Origin: Bifidobacteriaceae bacterium | Lineage (GTDB): Bacteria > Actinomycetota > Actinomycetes > Actinomycetales > WQXJ01 | Length of the DNA stretch: 40,298 nucleotides | Reading direction: 5' to 3' | NCBI GenBank assembly: GCA_031281585.1 | Contig: JAITFE010000104.1 | Span: forward strand, 1 to 40,298 | The notes under the pieces: model-generated | Seen by the model: only the letters and a program-made list of their open reading frames with translations | Database searches by the model: none | What the model was told of the DNA's origin: nothing | Position numbers and translations under genes: made by a program | Part shown: piece after piece, positions 26,118 to 34,385 of the stretch | How positions within the stretch are numbered: the stretch's first letter is position 1 | Layout of the letters: each line of letters starts with the position of its first letter

Positions 26118-27593
26118 GTGAGCGCGAAGCAACGTCTATACGCCTCGGTGCTGGCCCAGCCGGCCAAGCAGCCCCGGAGCGAGAGGAAACGGCAGGCCAG
26201 GGCCGCACGGGCGGTGGTCGAGGAGGCTCGCCGCGCCGAGCGGGACCGGGCGAAGGCCGCCAGGGCGGCCGCCCGGCGGGAGGCCGGGGACGCCGCCTAC
26301 CTGCCGGCGGCGGGCGAGGCCGGCCCGGAGCAGCTGCGCGCCAAAGGGAGGCTTCGGCTGCCGAAGCACCAGGACACGACCGCGGTCCTGGCGGGCGCGT
26401 ACCCGTTCATCGCGGAGGGCGGGCTCGGCCCGGAGGGGGTGTTCGTAGGCCAAGACCTGTACGGCGGGTCCAGCTTCGTGTACGACCCGTGGGTGCTGTA
26501 CAGGGCGGGGGCGATCACCGCCCCGAACATCGTCCTGGCCGGGATAGTCGGCTCCGGGAAATCCTCCCTCGCCAAGTCGCTGTACGCCCGGTCGATTCCG
26601 TTCGGGCGGCGGGTCTACATTCCCGGTGACCCGAAAGGGGAGCACGCGCGAATAGCGGAGCGGGTCGGCGGGAAGGCGATCCGGTTGGGGCACGGGATGC
26701 CCGCCCGGCTCAACCCGTTGGACGAGGGCTACCGGCCGGGCCACCTCGGCGAGGCGGAGTGGCGCGCCCAGGTGGCGGCCCGCCGCCGGGATCTGGTGGG
26801 CGCGCTCGCCGAGACCGTTCTGGACCGGTCGTTGACCCCGTTGGAGCACACCTGCGTCGACCTGGCGCTGGCCCGCGCGGTCCAATCCGCCCAAGTGCCG
26901 GTCCTGCCGATGGTGGTGGACCGGATGCTCGCCCCCGACAAAGCGGACGACCCGGACGGGCGGCTGACGGAGGACGGCCGCCAAGCCGGCCACGCCCTGA
27001 GACGCCTGGTGGCGGGGGACCTGGCCGGCCTGTTCGACGGGCCGTCCACGGTCAGGTTCGACCCCGCCCTGCCGATGGTGTCGCTGGACCTCAGCGCCGT
27101 CGCCGAGAACTCCACGTTGATCAGCGTGTTGATGACCTGCTCGTCGGCGTGGATGGAGGCCGCCCTGCTCGACCCGGCCGGCGGGCAAAGATGGGTGGTG
27201 TACGACGAGGCGTGGCGGCTGATGTCCCACCCGGCGCTGCTCAGGAGGATGGACGCGCAGTGGCGGTTGGCCAGGCATTACGGGATCGCGAACATGCTGG
27301 TCTTCCACCGGCTCGGCGACCTGGACAACGTCGGCGACCAAGGCACCGCCATGCGCGCCCTCGCCGCGAGCTTGCTGGCCAACGCCGAGACCAGGATCGT
27401 CTACCGGCAGGAATCCGACCAAACCCGGGGCGCCGCCGAGGCGCTCGGCCTGACCCGCGCCGAGACCAACATCCTGCCCACCCTGGCCACCGGACAGGGA
27501 CTGTGGCGCATCAAAGACCGGTCCTTCATCGTCCAACACCAACTCCACCCCGCCGAACTGGAATTGTTCGACACCCGCGCCAAAATGCTGTGA
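26118..27593 (+). CDS. virB4: VirB4/TraC-type conjugation ATPase
   Basis: This 491-residue ATPase powers the type IV secretion channel. The N-terminus (about 15-80) is an Arg/Ala/Glu coiled coil. Walker A is GIVGSGKSS at about 142-150 and Walker B is WVVYDEAWRLM with Asp363-Glu364. It is followed by the TraC/VirB4 helix RRMDAQWRLARHYGIANMLV and by TRAETNILPTLATGQGLWR near the end. The usual N-terminal VirB4 domain is missing and is probably supplied by the SCO6880-like protein upstream. GTG 26118 is the only reasonable start, though its ribosome site is poor. It is the last plus-strand ICE gene before the inserted defence island. Confidence 0.9.
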   Translation: MSAKQRLYASVLAQPAKQPRSERKRQARAARAVVEEARRAERDRAKAARAAARREAGDAAYLPAAGEAGPEQLRAKGRLRLPKHQDTTAVLAGAYPFIAEGGLGPEGVFVGQDLYGGSSFVYDPWVLYRAGAITAPNIVLAGIVGSGKSSLAKSLYARSIPFGRRVYIPGDPKGEHARIAERVGGKAIRLGHGMPARLNPLDEGYRPGHLGEAEWRAQVAARRRDLVGALAETVLDRSLTPLEHTCVDLALARAVQSAQVPVLPMVVDRMLAPDKADDPDGRLTEDGRQAGHALRRLVAGDLAGLFDGPSTVRFDPALPMVSLDLSAVAENSTLISVLMTCSSAWMEAALLDPAGGQRWVVYDEAWRLMSHPALLRRMDAQWRLARHYGIANMLVFHRLGDLDNVGDQGTAMRALAASLLANAETRIVYRQESDQTRGAAEALGLTRAETNILPTLATGQGLWRIKDRSFIVQHQLHPAELELFDTRAKML

Positions 27594-27605
27594 ATTTCCC
27601 GCAAG

Positions 27606-27620
27606 TTCAGAAATTCTGAA
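27606..27620. repeat. Perfect short palindrome just after virB4
   Basis: TTCAGAA (27606-27612) and TTCTGAA (27614-27620) flank a single A, beginning 13 bases after the virB4 stop. The base composition here drops sharply relative to virB4. It sits beside the large inverted repeat and may belong to the junction of the inserted island. Confidence 0.5.
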
Positions 27621-27629
27621 GCCTTATAA

Positions 27630-27689
27630 GCCGGGAACTCGCGGGTCTGGCCGTTGGTTTCAGGGTAGCTGAGACCGCAAGTTCCCGGC
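27630..27689. terminator. Bidirectional terminator-like inverted repeat between virB4 and gajB
   Basis: GCCGGGAACTCGCGGGTCT (27630-27648) and AGACCGCAAGTTCCCGGC (27672-27689) pair over 18 positions, with one mismatch and one bulged G, around a 23-nt loop. It lies exactly between two convergent genes and suits termination from both sides. CCGCAAGTTC also occurs as a direct copy at 27599-27608. Confidence 0.6.
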
Positions 27690-27699
27690 GAAGCATCGG

Positions 27700-28797
27700 T
27701 CAATGCTGTTCGCGGTCTGCCGGCGCCCAGAACGGGAGGCCCGACTTGGTCGTGCGCGAGGTGGTCATTATCCCGACGCTGTGGCGTGCCCGCGTCACCG
27801 CGACGTAGAGCTTCGCCCGGGCCTCGGGCTTGAGGTCCGCGCCAGTCTCGACGTACTGAGTGATCGGGCCAGTCGGCAGAATCAAGACTCTGTCGAAGGC
27901 CATGCCCTTGACCTCGCCGAAGTTTCGGCCTTCCGGCGACGCAAACCGGCTGTCCTGCCGCCAGCGCAGTTCCTGAGCCCCAGTCTCCGCCCGGTATTGG
28001 TCGAGGTCGCCGACGCGGACGAGGTGAACGCCCATGCCGCCCGCGTCCGTGGTGTTCCGGCTGGTCGTTGGCGGCATGTCGGGGTAAAGCGCGTCGGCGT
28101 AGTCGCAGATCGCCTGGTTGCAGCGGAAACTCTCGGTCTGTTCGGTGATCCTCAACCGTTGGGCCTTCTCCTGGGAATTGATCCACTTGATGACCTTGGC
28201 TCGACGCAACCCGCTGTTCTTCGCAGAGTAGTTCGTCACATAGACCGACTGGCGCGGGTCGCACACGGCCACCACACGGGCGCGGGACATCAACAGGCGC
28301 TCAAGAAGGGTGAGGTCCCAGCCCGCCAGGTCCTGCATCTCGTCGATCAAGATGAGGTCGAAGCATTCCGCGATTCTCGCCACCACCTTGCCTCCCGACA
28401 AGTCGTCGAGCTTGCAGGCCAAGGCGGACACCCGGTCCTTGTAGACGTTGTTCGCGGAGTCGACGTAGTAGGGGTGAAACTGAGTTTCCTTGGTGTAACG
28501 CGGAGCCTTGGCGTCGCGTTGAAAGTTGATGGACCTGACGCTGAGGATCTCGGTCTTGTGGTCTTGGTACGGTTTCACGCCGTCACGGAGCAGGAACTCG
28601 AACCAAGTCATCGCGGTCACGTCGCAGCGGGCCGAGCACGGCTCTCGCCATAGGCGCGCCTTGATCTCGCGAAGGTTTTCGCGCGTGTAGGTGGTGATGA
28701 GGACCCGGGCGGCGGGGTCGGCGACCGCCTCGTCTATGAGCCGTTTGGTCTTGCCGGAGCCGGCCGCCGCTATCACGGCTTCGTTAGCCGAGGGCAT
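27700..28797 (-). CDS. gajB: Gabija-like GajB, UvrD/Rep-type helicase
   Basis: This 365-residue superfamily 1 helicase-like protein has Walker A AAAGSGKTKRL at about 10-20, Walker B LILIDEMQDL near 150, the arginine-bearing ESFRCNQAICDYADALYP near 215-235, and the C-terminal motif VI LYVAVTRARHS near 332-342. In Gabija defence, GajB senses free nucleotides or DNA ends and works with GajA, the nuclease subunit. ATG 28797 is chosen since it begins MPSANEAVIAAAGSGKT, the usual distance to Walker A. It overlaps the gajA stop by 14 nt, so the two are coupled. It is shorter than the GajB proteins of about 490 residues I know of, but all key helicase motifs are present. Other OLD-plus-UvrD systems cannot be excluded. 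Confidence 0.82.
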   Translation of the reverse strand: MPSANEAVIAAAGSGKTKRLIDEAVADPAARVLITTYTRENLREIKARLWREPCSARCDVTAMTWFEFLLRDGVKPYQDHKTEILSVRSINFQRDAKAPRYTKETQFHPYYVDSANNVYKDRVSALACKLDDLSGGKVVARIAECFDLILIDEMQDLAGWDLTLLERLLMSRARVVAVCDPRQSVYVTNYSAKNSGLRRAKVIKWINSQEKAQRLRITEQTESFRCNQAICDYADALYPDMPPTTSRNTTDAGGMGVHLVRVGDLDQYRAETGAQELRWRQDSRFASPEGRNFGEVKGMAFDRVLILPTGPITQYVETGADLKPEARAKLYVAVTRARHSVGIMTTSRTTKSGLPFWAPADREQH

Positions 28798-30388
28798 TGA
28801 TCGCTTCCTCGATGTATGCCGGCCAGATGACTCCTTCGACGGTGTCATGAAAGCGAAGAGCGACTTCGGTCTTGTTTTCCTTCATGTAGTTGAGCATTGC
28901 GCTCTCGTCGGGGTGGTTCCGGCCGAGGATCCGGTTGGTGGCTTCCAGCCCGTTCGCGGCGAGTAGCTGCGGTTCCAGAGTGGGGTTCGCGTCGTCTTCG
29001 CTTCTGGAGATCGTGATAAACGCATGGGCGGCGTAGTCCTCATACCGTCTGTCGACCTTGGCGGCGAAGTCGCCATCATTGTCCGCCAGCACGACCACCC
29101 TCCGCTTGAGGGGGATAGCCAGGTCGAGGAACCGTTTCGCTGACAGGCCGCGGACGCTGATGACATCGACGCCGTCTTCTATTGGACGTTTGCCCTTCTT
29201 GTCGTGATAGGCGCGCTGGAAAACCAACTCGTCGCTTGGCCCTTCCACCAAGACGGCTTTTCGAGCCAGAACGAGCCGCAATGTGTCATGGCCAGCGAGC
29301 TTTCTGAAGTAGTCCTGCGTGTCAGGGGGCAAATCGGTCAGGGGGCTCGTGCCGGAGTCCCCGAGCAGCCTCACCTGTCCGAGGCCGAGCTTGTTCACCA
29401 CGAAAGAACTGTGCGTGGCGATGACGACTTGACGGCCGCCGGCTTGGTTGGAGATCCGCTCGATCAAGGCGTTCAGGTTCGCGAAGGCAAGGTGGTTCTC
29501 CGGCTCTTCGATCAGGATCACGTGAGACTCGTCGACCTGGCGCGCCAGCGCCAGCAGGATCTTCAGGCGGTTCTGCTCGCCGGAGCCTGAGAAAGAGAAC
29601 GGCAGCCGGTCCAGGTGGGGGGCGAGGGCCGATTCCCAGCCGCTTGCCCCTGATGTGTCGATCTCAAGGGTGAAGCTCTTGTCGGTGATCCCGTCTCCGC
29701 TGGCGGCCAGCGACTCGTTGATCGTTGTGATCGCTGCATCCGCCGTGAACCGCTCCTGGTGCAAGCGGTAGCTGCGGGCGAGTTGCGCACGGTCTTTGGC
29801 GTCGAGAGTTCCAGCGATGATTTGCCGCAGGTGGTGGTCAGCTCCGCTCTGGAGGCGGATGCGCGATGCGTCGATCAGGGAAGCCCTGACGCGCTGAGCC
29901 CGCACGTTGACCGGCTGACCAGAGAAGTCGGTCCAATCGACCCTGAAGTACTCGGTCGGCACCGTCGTGACTTCGGCTGGCTTAGCTATGAAGCTCTGAT
30001 ATTCGTCTTCGAAGTCAGGGTCGAGTGAGGCGCTGAGCCTGTAACCGGGGGAATTCTCCCTGAGCGAGTTGTTGTCGCCTTTGAGGCGGGCGGTAGACCG
30101 CCCGTCTTCCAGATACAACTCGATCAGCAATTCAGGAGGACGCGGCCGGTTTCCCGCCCTCACGTCTTCGACATAGGCGTCCGCGACTGATGAGGTGATG
30201 AAATGATGTGACAATACCTGCTCGAAGAACCGGCCGTTGCAGCGCTTGGTCAGTCCCAGATCGATGGCCTCAAGGAGCGTGGACTTGCCCGCCTCATTGT
30301 CGCCGACGAGGATGTTCAAGCCCTTGTCGAGTTCGACCACCGCGTCCGCGAACCGACGGTAATTCTTCAGCACGATTTTGACGATCAT
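28784..30388 (-). CDS. gajA: Gabija-like GajA, OLD-family ATPase/TOPRIM nuclease
   Basis: This 534-residue protein has an ABC-type ATPase domain followed by a TOPRIM nuclease. Walker A is GDNEAGKST at 29-37 (after KIVLKNYRRF), the signature is SFSGSGEQNRLK near 263-275, Walker B is HVILIEEPENHL near 290-300, and the switch His is in VIATHSSFVV. The TOPRIM acidic residues are in AVLVEGPSDELVF near 378-390 and VVVLADNDGDF near 430-440. GajA nicks or cleaves phage DNA and is inhibited by nucleotides; coupling with the downstream UvrD-like gene marks a Gabija system. The ATG at 30388 gives the typical OLD start. The frame stays open to 30544, but the added residues look non-coding. The length is close to known GajA proteins (about 580). 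Confidence 0.86.
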   Translation of the reverse strand: MIVKIVLKNYRRFADAVVELDKGLNILVGDNEAGKSTLLEAIDLGLTKRCNGRFFEQVLSHHFITSSVADAYVEDVRAGNRPRPPELLIELYLEDGRSTARLKGDNNSLRENSPGYRLSASLDPDFEDEYQSFIAKPAEVTTVPTEYFRVDWTDFSGQPVNVRAQRVRASLIDASRIRLQSGADHHLRQIIAGTLDAKDRAQLARSYRLHQERFTADAAITTINESLAASGDGITDKSFTLEIDTSGASGWESALAPHLDRLPFSFSGSGEQNRLKILLALARQVDESHVILIEEPENHLAFANLNALIERISNQAGGRQVVIATHSSFVVNKLGLGQVRLLGDSGTSPLTDLPPDTQDYFRKLAGHDTLRLVLARKAVLVEGPSDELVFQRAYHDKKGKRPIEDGVDVISVRGLSAKRFLDLAIPLKRRVVVLADNDGDFAAKVDRRYEDYAAHAFITISRSEDDANPTLEPQLLAANGLEATNRILGRNHPDESAMLNYMKENKTEVALRFHDTVEGVIWPAYIEEAINALG

Positions 30389-30777
30389 CGCAGCGGGGCC
30401 GCCTTTCGGCTGCATATGACCGCGGCCGCAGTCGGCGGGAGTCTCAGACGCGCTATTGGTGGGCAGAACGGCCACAACTGCTCGCCGGGCTGAGCGCTGG
30501 TCCCCAGATCCAGGCCATCGGCCCTTCCGGGAAGATCCAGGCAAGGCTTCTCGGCGGTCAAGCTCATTTTCGGCTGGCGCGCCGCCGCCGGCCGCGCGCT
30601 CATGGTCGAGTGCCTTGCCTCTTGCGCCATGCCGGCTCCCTTGCTGTCACAACGCGAGAGTCTACCGACCTTCGGTTCGTCCGGATGGGCAGCGACTTGA
30701 CTCGGGAGCCTTGGCCTGCCTCACCGTCGATCAGGCGCGGTCGGCAGGGAGTGGCGGTCTGCCGTGCGTGCCCCGAT
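30389..30777. other. Gap between the recombinase operon and gajA
   Basis: No convincing gene is seen in these 389 bases on either strand; frames present lack starts, ribosome sites or family-like sequence. The promoter of the gajAB operon probably lies here, reading leftwards, but I cannot point to clear -35/-10 boxes. Confidence 0.5.
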
Positions 30778-31083
30778 CTAGTATTCCCAGCCGGGTGATC
30801 CGTCAGGCGGGGTCGCCTCGGGCTCCCAACGGTGGCGGGCCTCGCTCGCGGTGACCCCGAGGACCAACCCAATCCGCTCCCAGTCAAGGTGGTGGGCGGG
30901 CACAGCCTTCAGGGTTTCGGCGGCCGCCAGACCGCAGGCGGCCTCAAGCTGCGTCCACACCATGAACGCCCCGACCGTGTCCTCGGCCGGGTCGGGCACT
31001 GCGCCGATGAGGTCGTCTGCCAGCGCGGCGAAGGCCCTGTCGGCGGCTTGGATGGTGGCGAGTTCGATCTGGATTCCGTCCAT
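30778..31083 (-). CDS. Small protein with HTH-like end, last gene of the recombinase operon
   Basis: The 101-residue acidic, helical product ends with DWERIGLVLGVTASEARHRW, which looks like a helix-turn-helix. Its start lies one base after the stop of the zinc-ribbon gene (TGA-A-ATG), implying translational coupling. Position and size recall TnpC, the small third protein of Tn554-type elements, but I see no direct sequence motif linking them. It could modulate recombination or act on DNA. It should be expressed even if the preceding gene is frameshifted only if ribosomes still reach its start. Confidence 0.7.
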   Translation of the reverse strand: MDGIQIELATIQAADRAFAALADDLIGAVPDPAEDTVGAFMVWTQLEAACGLAAAETLKAVPAHHLDWERIGLVLGVTASEARHRWEPEATPPDGSPGWEY

Positions 31084-31084
31084 T

Positions 31085-32984
31085 TCAATCGTCTTTTCCT
31101 AGCTTGCCACGGTGGCGCGCGCCACCGTCTATCACGACAAGGTTTGGTCGGCGTGTGGGTCCGCCCGCGGTTGGCGGCGCGACCGTCTCATCGCGGCGCC
31201 CCACATCGGTTCCGCCGGTCAGCAAGTCCGATACGGGAGGCGCCGGTACGCGCCGGTTTGAGGAGGCGTTGTCGCGGGTGGCGAGGTCTAGGGCGTGGGC
31301 GTAACGCAGGGCGGAGTCGACGGCGATGCCGAAAAGGTGGCAGAGACGGCGGACGTCTCCGTTGGCGGCGTGGATTTCTTGGAGGATTCGGTCTTCTCGC
31401 AACGCGCGCGCCGATATGCCGGCCTTCTTCCATGGGAAGGAATGGCTGGGCTGGTTCAGTCGGGGCGCGGTCTGCATCGTGACGAACAGATGCTGGTTGC
31501 GGGTGTTGGGCCATTTCGCGAACCGGTGGTCGAGCCACGCCGACAGGCGCGCCAGGACGGGCGCCGCCAGGGGGATGACGCGACCGTCCGGGAGGGACAG
31601 GCGGCCATCGACGATGTCGGTCAACTGGAGAGCGCGGACCTGGGAGTTGGTGAGCGCGTGGAACGCTACCAACGCAACGCCCAGCGCCACCGCGGGGTCT
31701 GGATGGTTCAGGGCGCCGAGGATCACGGCCGAGTCCATCGGCATCGGGATGGTTCCATCGCCGCGGCCGGGGCGCAGTCCGCGCGTCGGGTCAGCGAAGA
31801 CCAGCTTGCGGCCCTTAAGGATCGTGAACAGGGACCGGAAGCCAAGCGTGGCGGCGTGCCGGTTCGTGGGGTCGGCGGGCAGGGACGCGGCGATCAGTTC
31901 GGCGGTCACCCCGGAGAACGACTCATGTCCGGCTTCTGCCCAGGCGGCCACTATGGGCGCGATGCCGCGGGCCTGGATTCGCACAGTCGATTCTTCACGC
32001 GGTTTGCGGCGGGGTGGGGTCCGGCTGCCGTGGAGCATCACGTCGAACCACAGCTCAAGATGCCCCCGCATGGCCTCGGGGAGGCCGGCGAACTTGCCCT
32101 CGAAGAACCGGTCGATGGCCGGCACGCGGTCGTCCACCAAGAGCCCGGCGGCGTCGAGGACCTCAAGCGTGGAACGGACGTTGCTCTCGCTGTCGTAGCG
32201 GCGCAGCCGGACCACTTCGCTGGCGCGGATCGAGGTGGCGCCGTCGGGAGCGAGGATCTGCAGCATCTTCAATGACCGGCGGACCTGGTTGGTCTGGCGT
32301 TTCGACCATCCGAACTGCTCGGCGCGGGAAAACACGATCCCGTCTGTCCGCCAGGCCCAGTCCCGCGCCCGCTCGGTCGCCAAGCGCCGGAGCGCTTCCG
32401 CGTTCGGGGCGATGTCGAACAGCGGGGGTTGTTCCCACCCGGCGGGGGCCTGGGCGTCGGCCTGGTCGAGCAGGACGCGCGCCGCGCGCAACGACCGCTT
32501 CGGGGGCTTCGGCTTGCCGCGGGGCGCCATGTTGGCGAAGAACAACTGCTGTCCGTGACGGGCGACGGCGGACAGGTCGGGGGCCATGCCGGCCGCGGTC
32601 AGCAAGCGGGCCGATTCTAGGCACAGGCGGCACCCTCCTTGGTCTCCGAGCGGCACACGGCGTCCGCAATACGCGCAGTCGCCGACCGGGTAGTGGCCCG
32701 CCCACCAGCGGCACTGCCAGCATTTCCAGTTGTGCCTCCGGTAGACGCCCCACGCGAGGCAGTCTTGGCAGGAGCCCACATACTCCGGGCTGCCGGGGTG
32801 GCACCGCTCGCACATGCCTTGGCTGAAGTAGGCGGCCGATCCGCAGCGCGGAGAACGGCCCTCCGGGCAGGCAGTGGTAGCAGAAGTCCACTCTCGGGCG
32901 TGTCCAGGCGGCGCGGGCCACCCCGCAGCCGGCGCACTTGTTGGGCGGTCGCAGCCTGGCGTCGGGACCGGGTGCCGGGCTCAC
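31085..32984 (-). pseudogene. Zinc-ribbon recombinase-like protein, apparently frameshifted
   Basis: The GTG at 32984 overlaps the stop of the HTH gene (GTGA). Its frame gives a zinc-ribbon start with NKCAGCGVARAAW and DFCYHCLPGGPFSA. From about 32850 the cysteine pattern continues in another frame (CGSAAYFSQGMCERC, then SCQDCLAWGVYRRHNWKCWQ) through a 576-codon frame to 31085. Skipping one base near 32848-32862 joins both into a protein of about 630 residues. The C-terminal half resembles a tyrosine-recombinase catalytic domain (AFHALTNSQVRALQLTDI, ALREDR, LCHLFG, LRYAHAL), with substitutions at the usual HxxR and LGH histidines. It may be a broken gene, a sequence error or a +1 recoding event. 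Function, if intact: an accessory recombinase protein, perhaps TnpB-like. Confidence 0.65.
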
Positions 32985-33301
32985 AGCGGAGGACCGGGCC
33001 TCTTGCCGTTGAACCCGGGTTTCACAATCGACGGCGAGGTGCCGTTGGATTCCTCATCAAGGTCGCGGTGCCTGGCGGCGACCTTGTCCGGCTCGGGCGT
33101 GAGCAGGTCCGCAGTCGTGCAGTCCAGCACAGCGCAGATCACGTCCAAGTCGTCCAGCCGGATCGTCGTCGGGGCGCCGGCCCACAGGCCAGACATTTTG
33201 CCCGCGCTCATCTCCAGCCCGGCGTCCGCCAACATCCGCCGCAACTCCGAGGACTTCCAAACGCCTCGCTCGGCAGCCCTGATACGCAGGTTCCACTTCA
33301 T
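32981..33301 (-). CDS. XRE/Cro-type helix-turn-helix regulator
   Basis: This 106-residue DNA-binding protein begins MKWNLRIRAAERGVWKSSEL. The helix-turn-helix spans about 15-75 (ELRRMLADAGLEMSAGKMSG, then LDDLDVICAVLDCTTADLLT), typical of the Cro/C1 HTH_26 type. It ends with a flexible tail. The ATG lies 4 nt after the integrase stop, with GGAGGG inside the integrase end as ribosome site. The stop overlaps the next start by 4 nt. It probably represses the recombinase operon or acts as an excision factor; that is inferred from position. Confidence 0.83.
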   Translation of the reverse strand: MKWNLRIRAAERGVWKSSELRRMLADAGLEMSAGKMSGLWAGAPTTIRLDDLDVICAVLDCTTADLLTPEPDKVAARHRDLDEESNGTSPSIVKPGFNGKRPGPPL

Positions 33302-33305
33302 CGCT

Positions 33306-34385
33306 TCATACGCTCCCTCCGAAACGGGTCTCCAGGCGCCGGTTCGCGCTAACCCACGCCTGCTCAATATGGTCGCTGGCGACGTGTATGTATCGGGTTG
33401 TGGTGGACAGCCACTCGTGCCCAAGCACCTCCTGGATGGCCTTTAGGTCCATGCCGGCGCCGTACAGGGACGAGGCGCAGTAGTGCCTGAGAACATGGGG
33501 GCTCATTCGATCCGCCCACGCTGGAAGGTGGATTGCGGTTTGGGCTTTCAGCCCCTTGCGCAGCACGTCGTCGCTGGCCCGAGAACAACGGCCCAGCCCG
33601 CCGTCGCAACGCTCCGAGGGGATCATCGGCGCGTCCGGGTTCTCCCGGTCCGGGCCGAAGAGGTGCCGCACTTGGGCCAGCCACCAGTCAATAAGCCGAT
33701 CCGCGCCGTTGATCGCGGGCACCAGCCTCTGCTTCGGGCCGCGCCCGCGCGAGCCCTTCCCGAACCTGACATGCAGCTTGCCGAACTCACCCAGCCCGGG
33801 CCGCCAGTCCCGGATGTCCAGCTTCGTGCTCTCCGTTATTCGCAACCCCAGCCTGCGCCACAGGGAGGCCGCGAAATAGTCCCGCGCCGCCGGCAGGAAC
33901 TTTCTAGCCTGCTCCAACGTGACCCGCCAGCCCGCGAACAGCGCGTCGACCTCCGCGTCCGAGGGCGGCACGCGCACCTTGCCCAGACTGGCACCCGACT
34001 GCCTGTTGAACTCGTCAATAGGCTGGTCGACCACAAACCCGGTCAGCGCGTGCACGTCGGATTGGTAGCGGGAGATCAGGAAGTCGTAGAACTGCGCGAT
34101 CATTCCCGCCTTGCCGGCCCTCGTGCTCACCGCCTGACCCGCGCGGTGCAACGCCGCGAGGAACCGGTCGGCATCGTCGGGAGACGCGATCCACAACGGA
34201 CCGCCCAGGCTGCGGCGGAACTCAAACACCACGGCACGGGCCGAGGCGACATGGCCATCCGACAGTCCGGCGGCGGCCATTGCCAGCGCGTACTGGTCGA
34301 TCAACTCTTGCTCGAAGTCTGCCGCATCCTGCTCTGTCCGCAGCTCGCGCGCCGAACCGATGCTGCCCACGACAGCGAGGTTCAT
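33306..34385 (-). CDS. Tyrosine recombinase (integrase) of the inserted island
   Basis: This 359-residue site-specific recombinase has a SAM-like core-binding domain at about 20-115. The catalytic domain carries Arg in LGLRITESTKLDIRDW (near 182), Lys in RFGKGSRGRGPKQRLV (near 205), HxxR in SPHVLRHYCASSLYGAG (near 296-299), His in VLGHEWLSTTTRYIH (near 322), and the nucleophile Tyr in that same motif (near 332). All catalytic positions look intact. It is first in a four-gene minus-strand operon with coupled starts. It is expected to move the defence island; its size equals TnpA of Tn554-type elements (about 360). The promoter is probably in the AT-richer stretch upstream. Confidence 0.92.
   Translation of the reverse strand: MNLAVVGSIGSARELRTEQDAADFEQELIDQYALAMAAAGLSDGHVASARAVVFEFRRSLGGPLWIASPDDADRFLAALHRAGQAVSTRAGKAGMIAQFYDFLISRYQSDVHALTGFVVDQPIDEFNRQSGASLGKVRVPPSDAEVDALFAGWRVTLEQARKFLPAARDYFAASLWRRLGLRITESTKLDIRDWRPGLGEFGKLHVRFGKGSRGRGPKQRLVPAINGADRLIDWWLAQVRHLFGPDRENPDAPMIPSERCDGGLGRCSRASDDVLRKGLKAQTAIHLPAWADRMSPHVLRHYCASSLYGAGMDLKAIQEVLGHEWLSTTTRYIHVASDHIEQAWVSANRRLETRFGGSV

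Noticed and set aside
28798-28848. 17-residue extension of GajB
   Set aside because: It would overlap gajA much further and place Walker A unusually far in; the ATG at 28797 gives the normal spacing.
30389-30544. 52-residue extension of GajA
   Set aside because: OLD-family proteins begin directly with the strand carrying KIxLKNYRxF; the extension has no such pattern.
30456-30854. Plus-strand frames between gajA and the recombinase operon
   Set aside because: Short, without ribosome sites, rich in Arg/Ser/Pro, and partly opposite the 101-residue gene.
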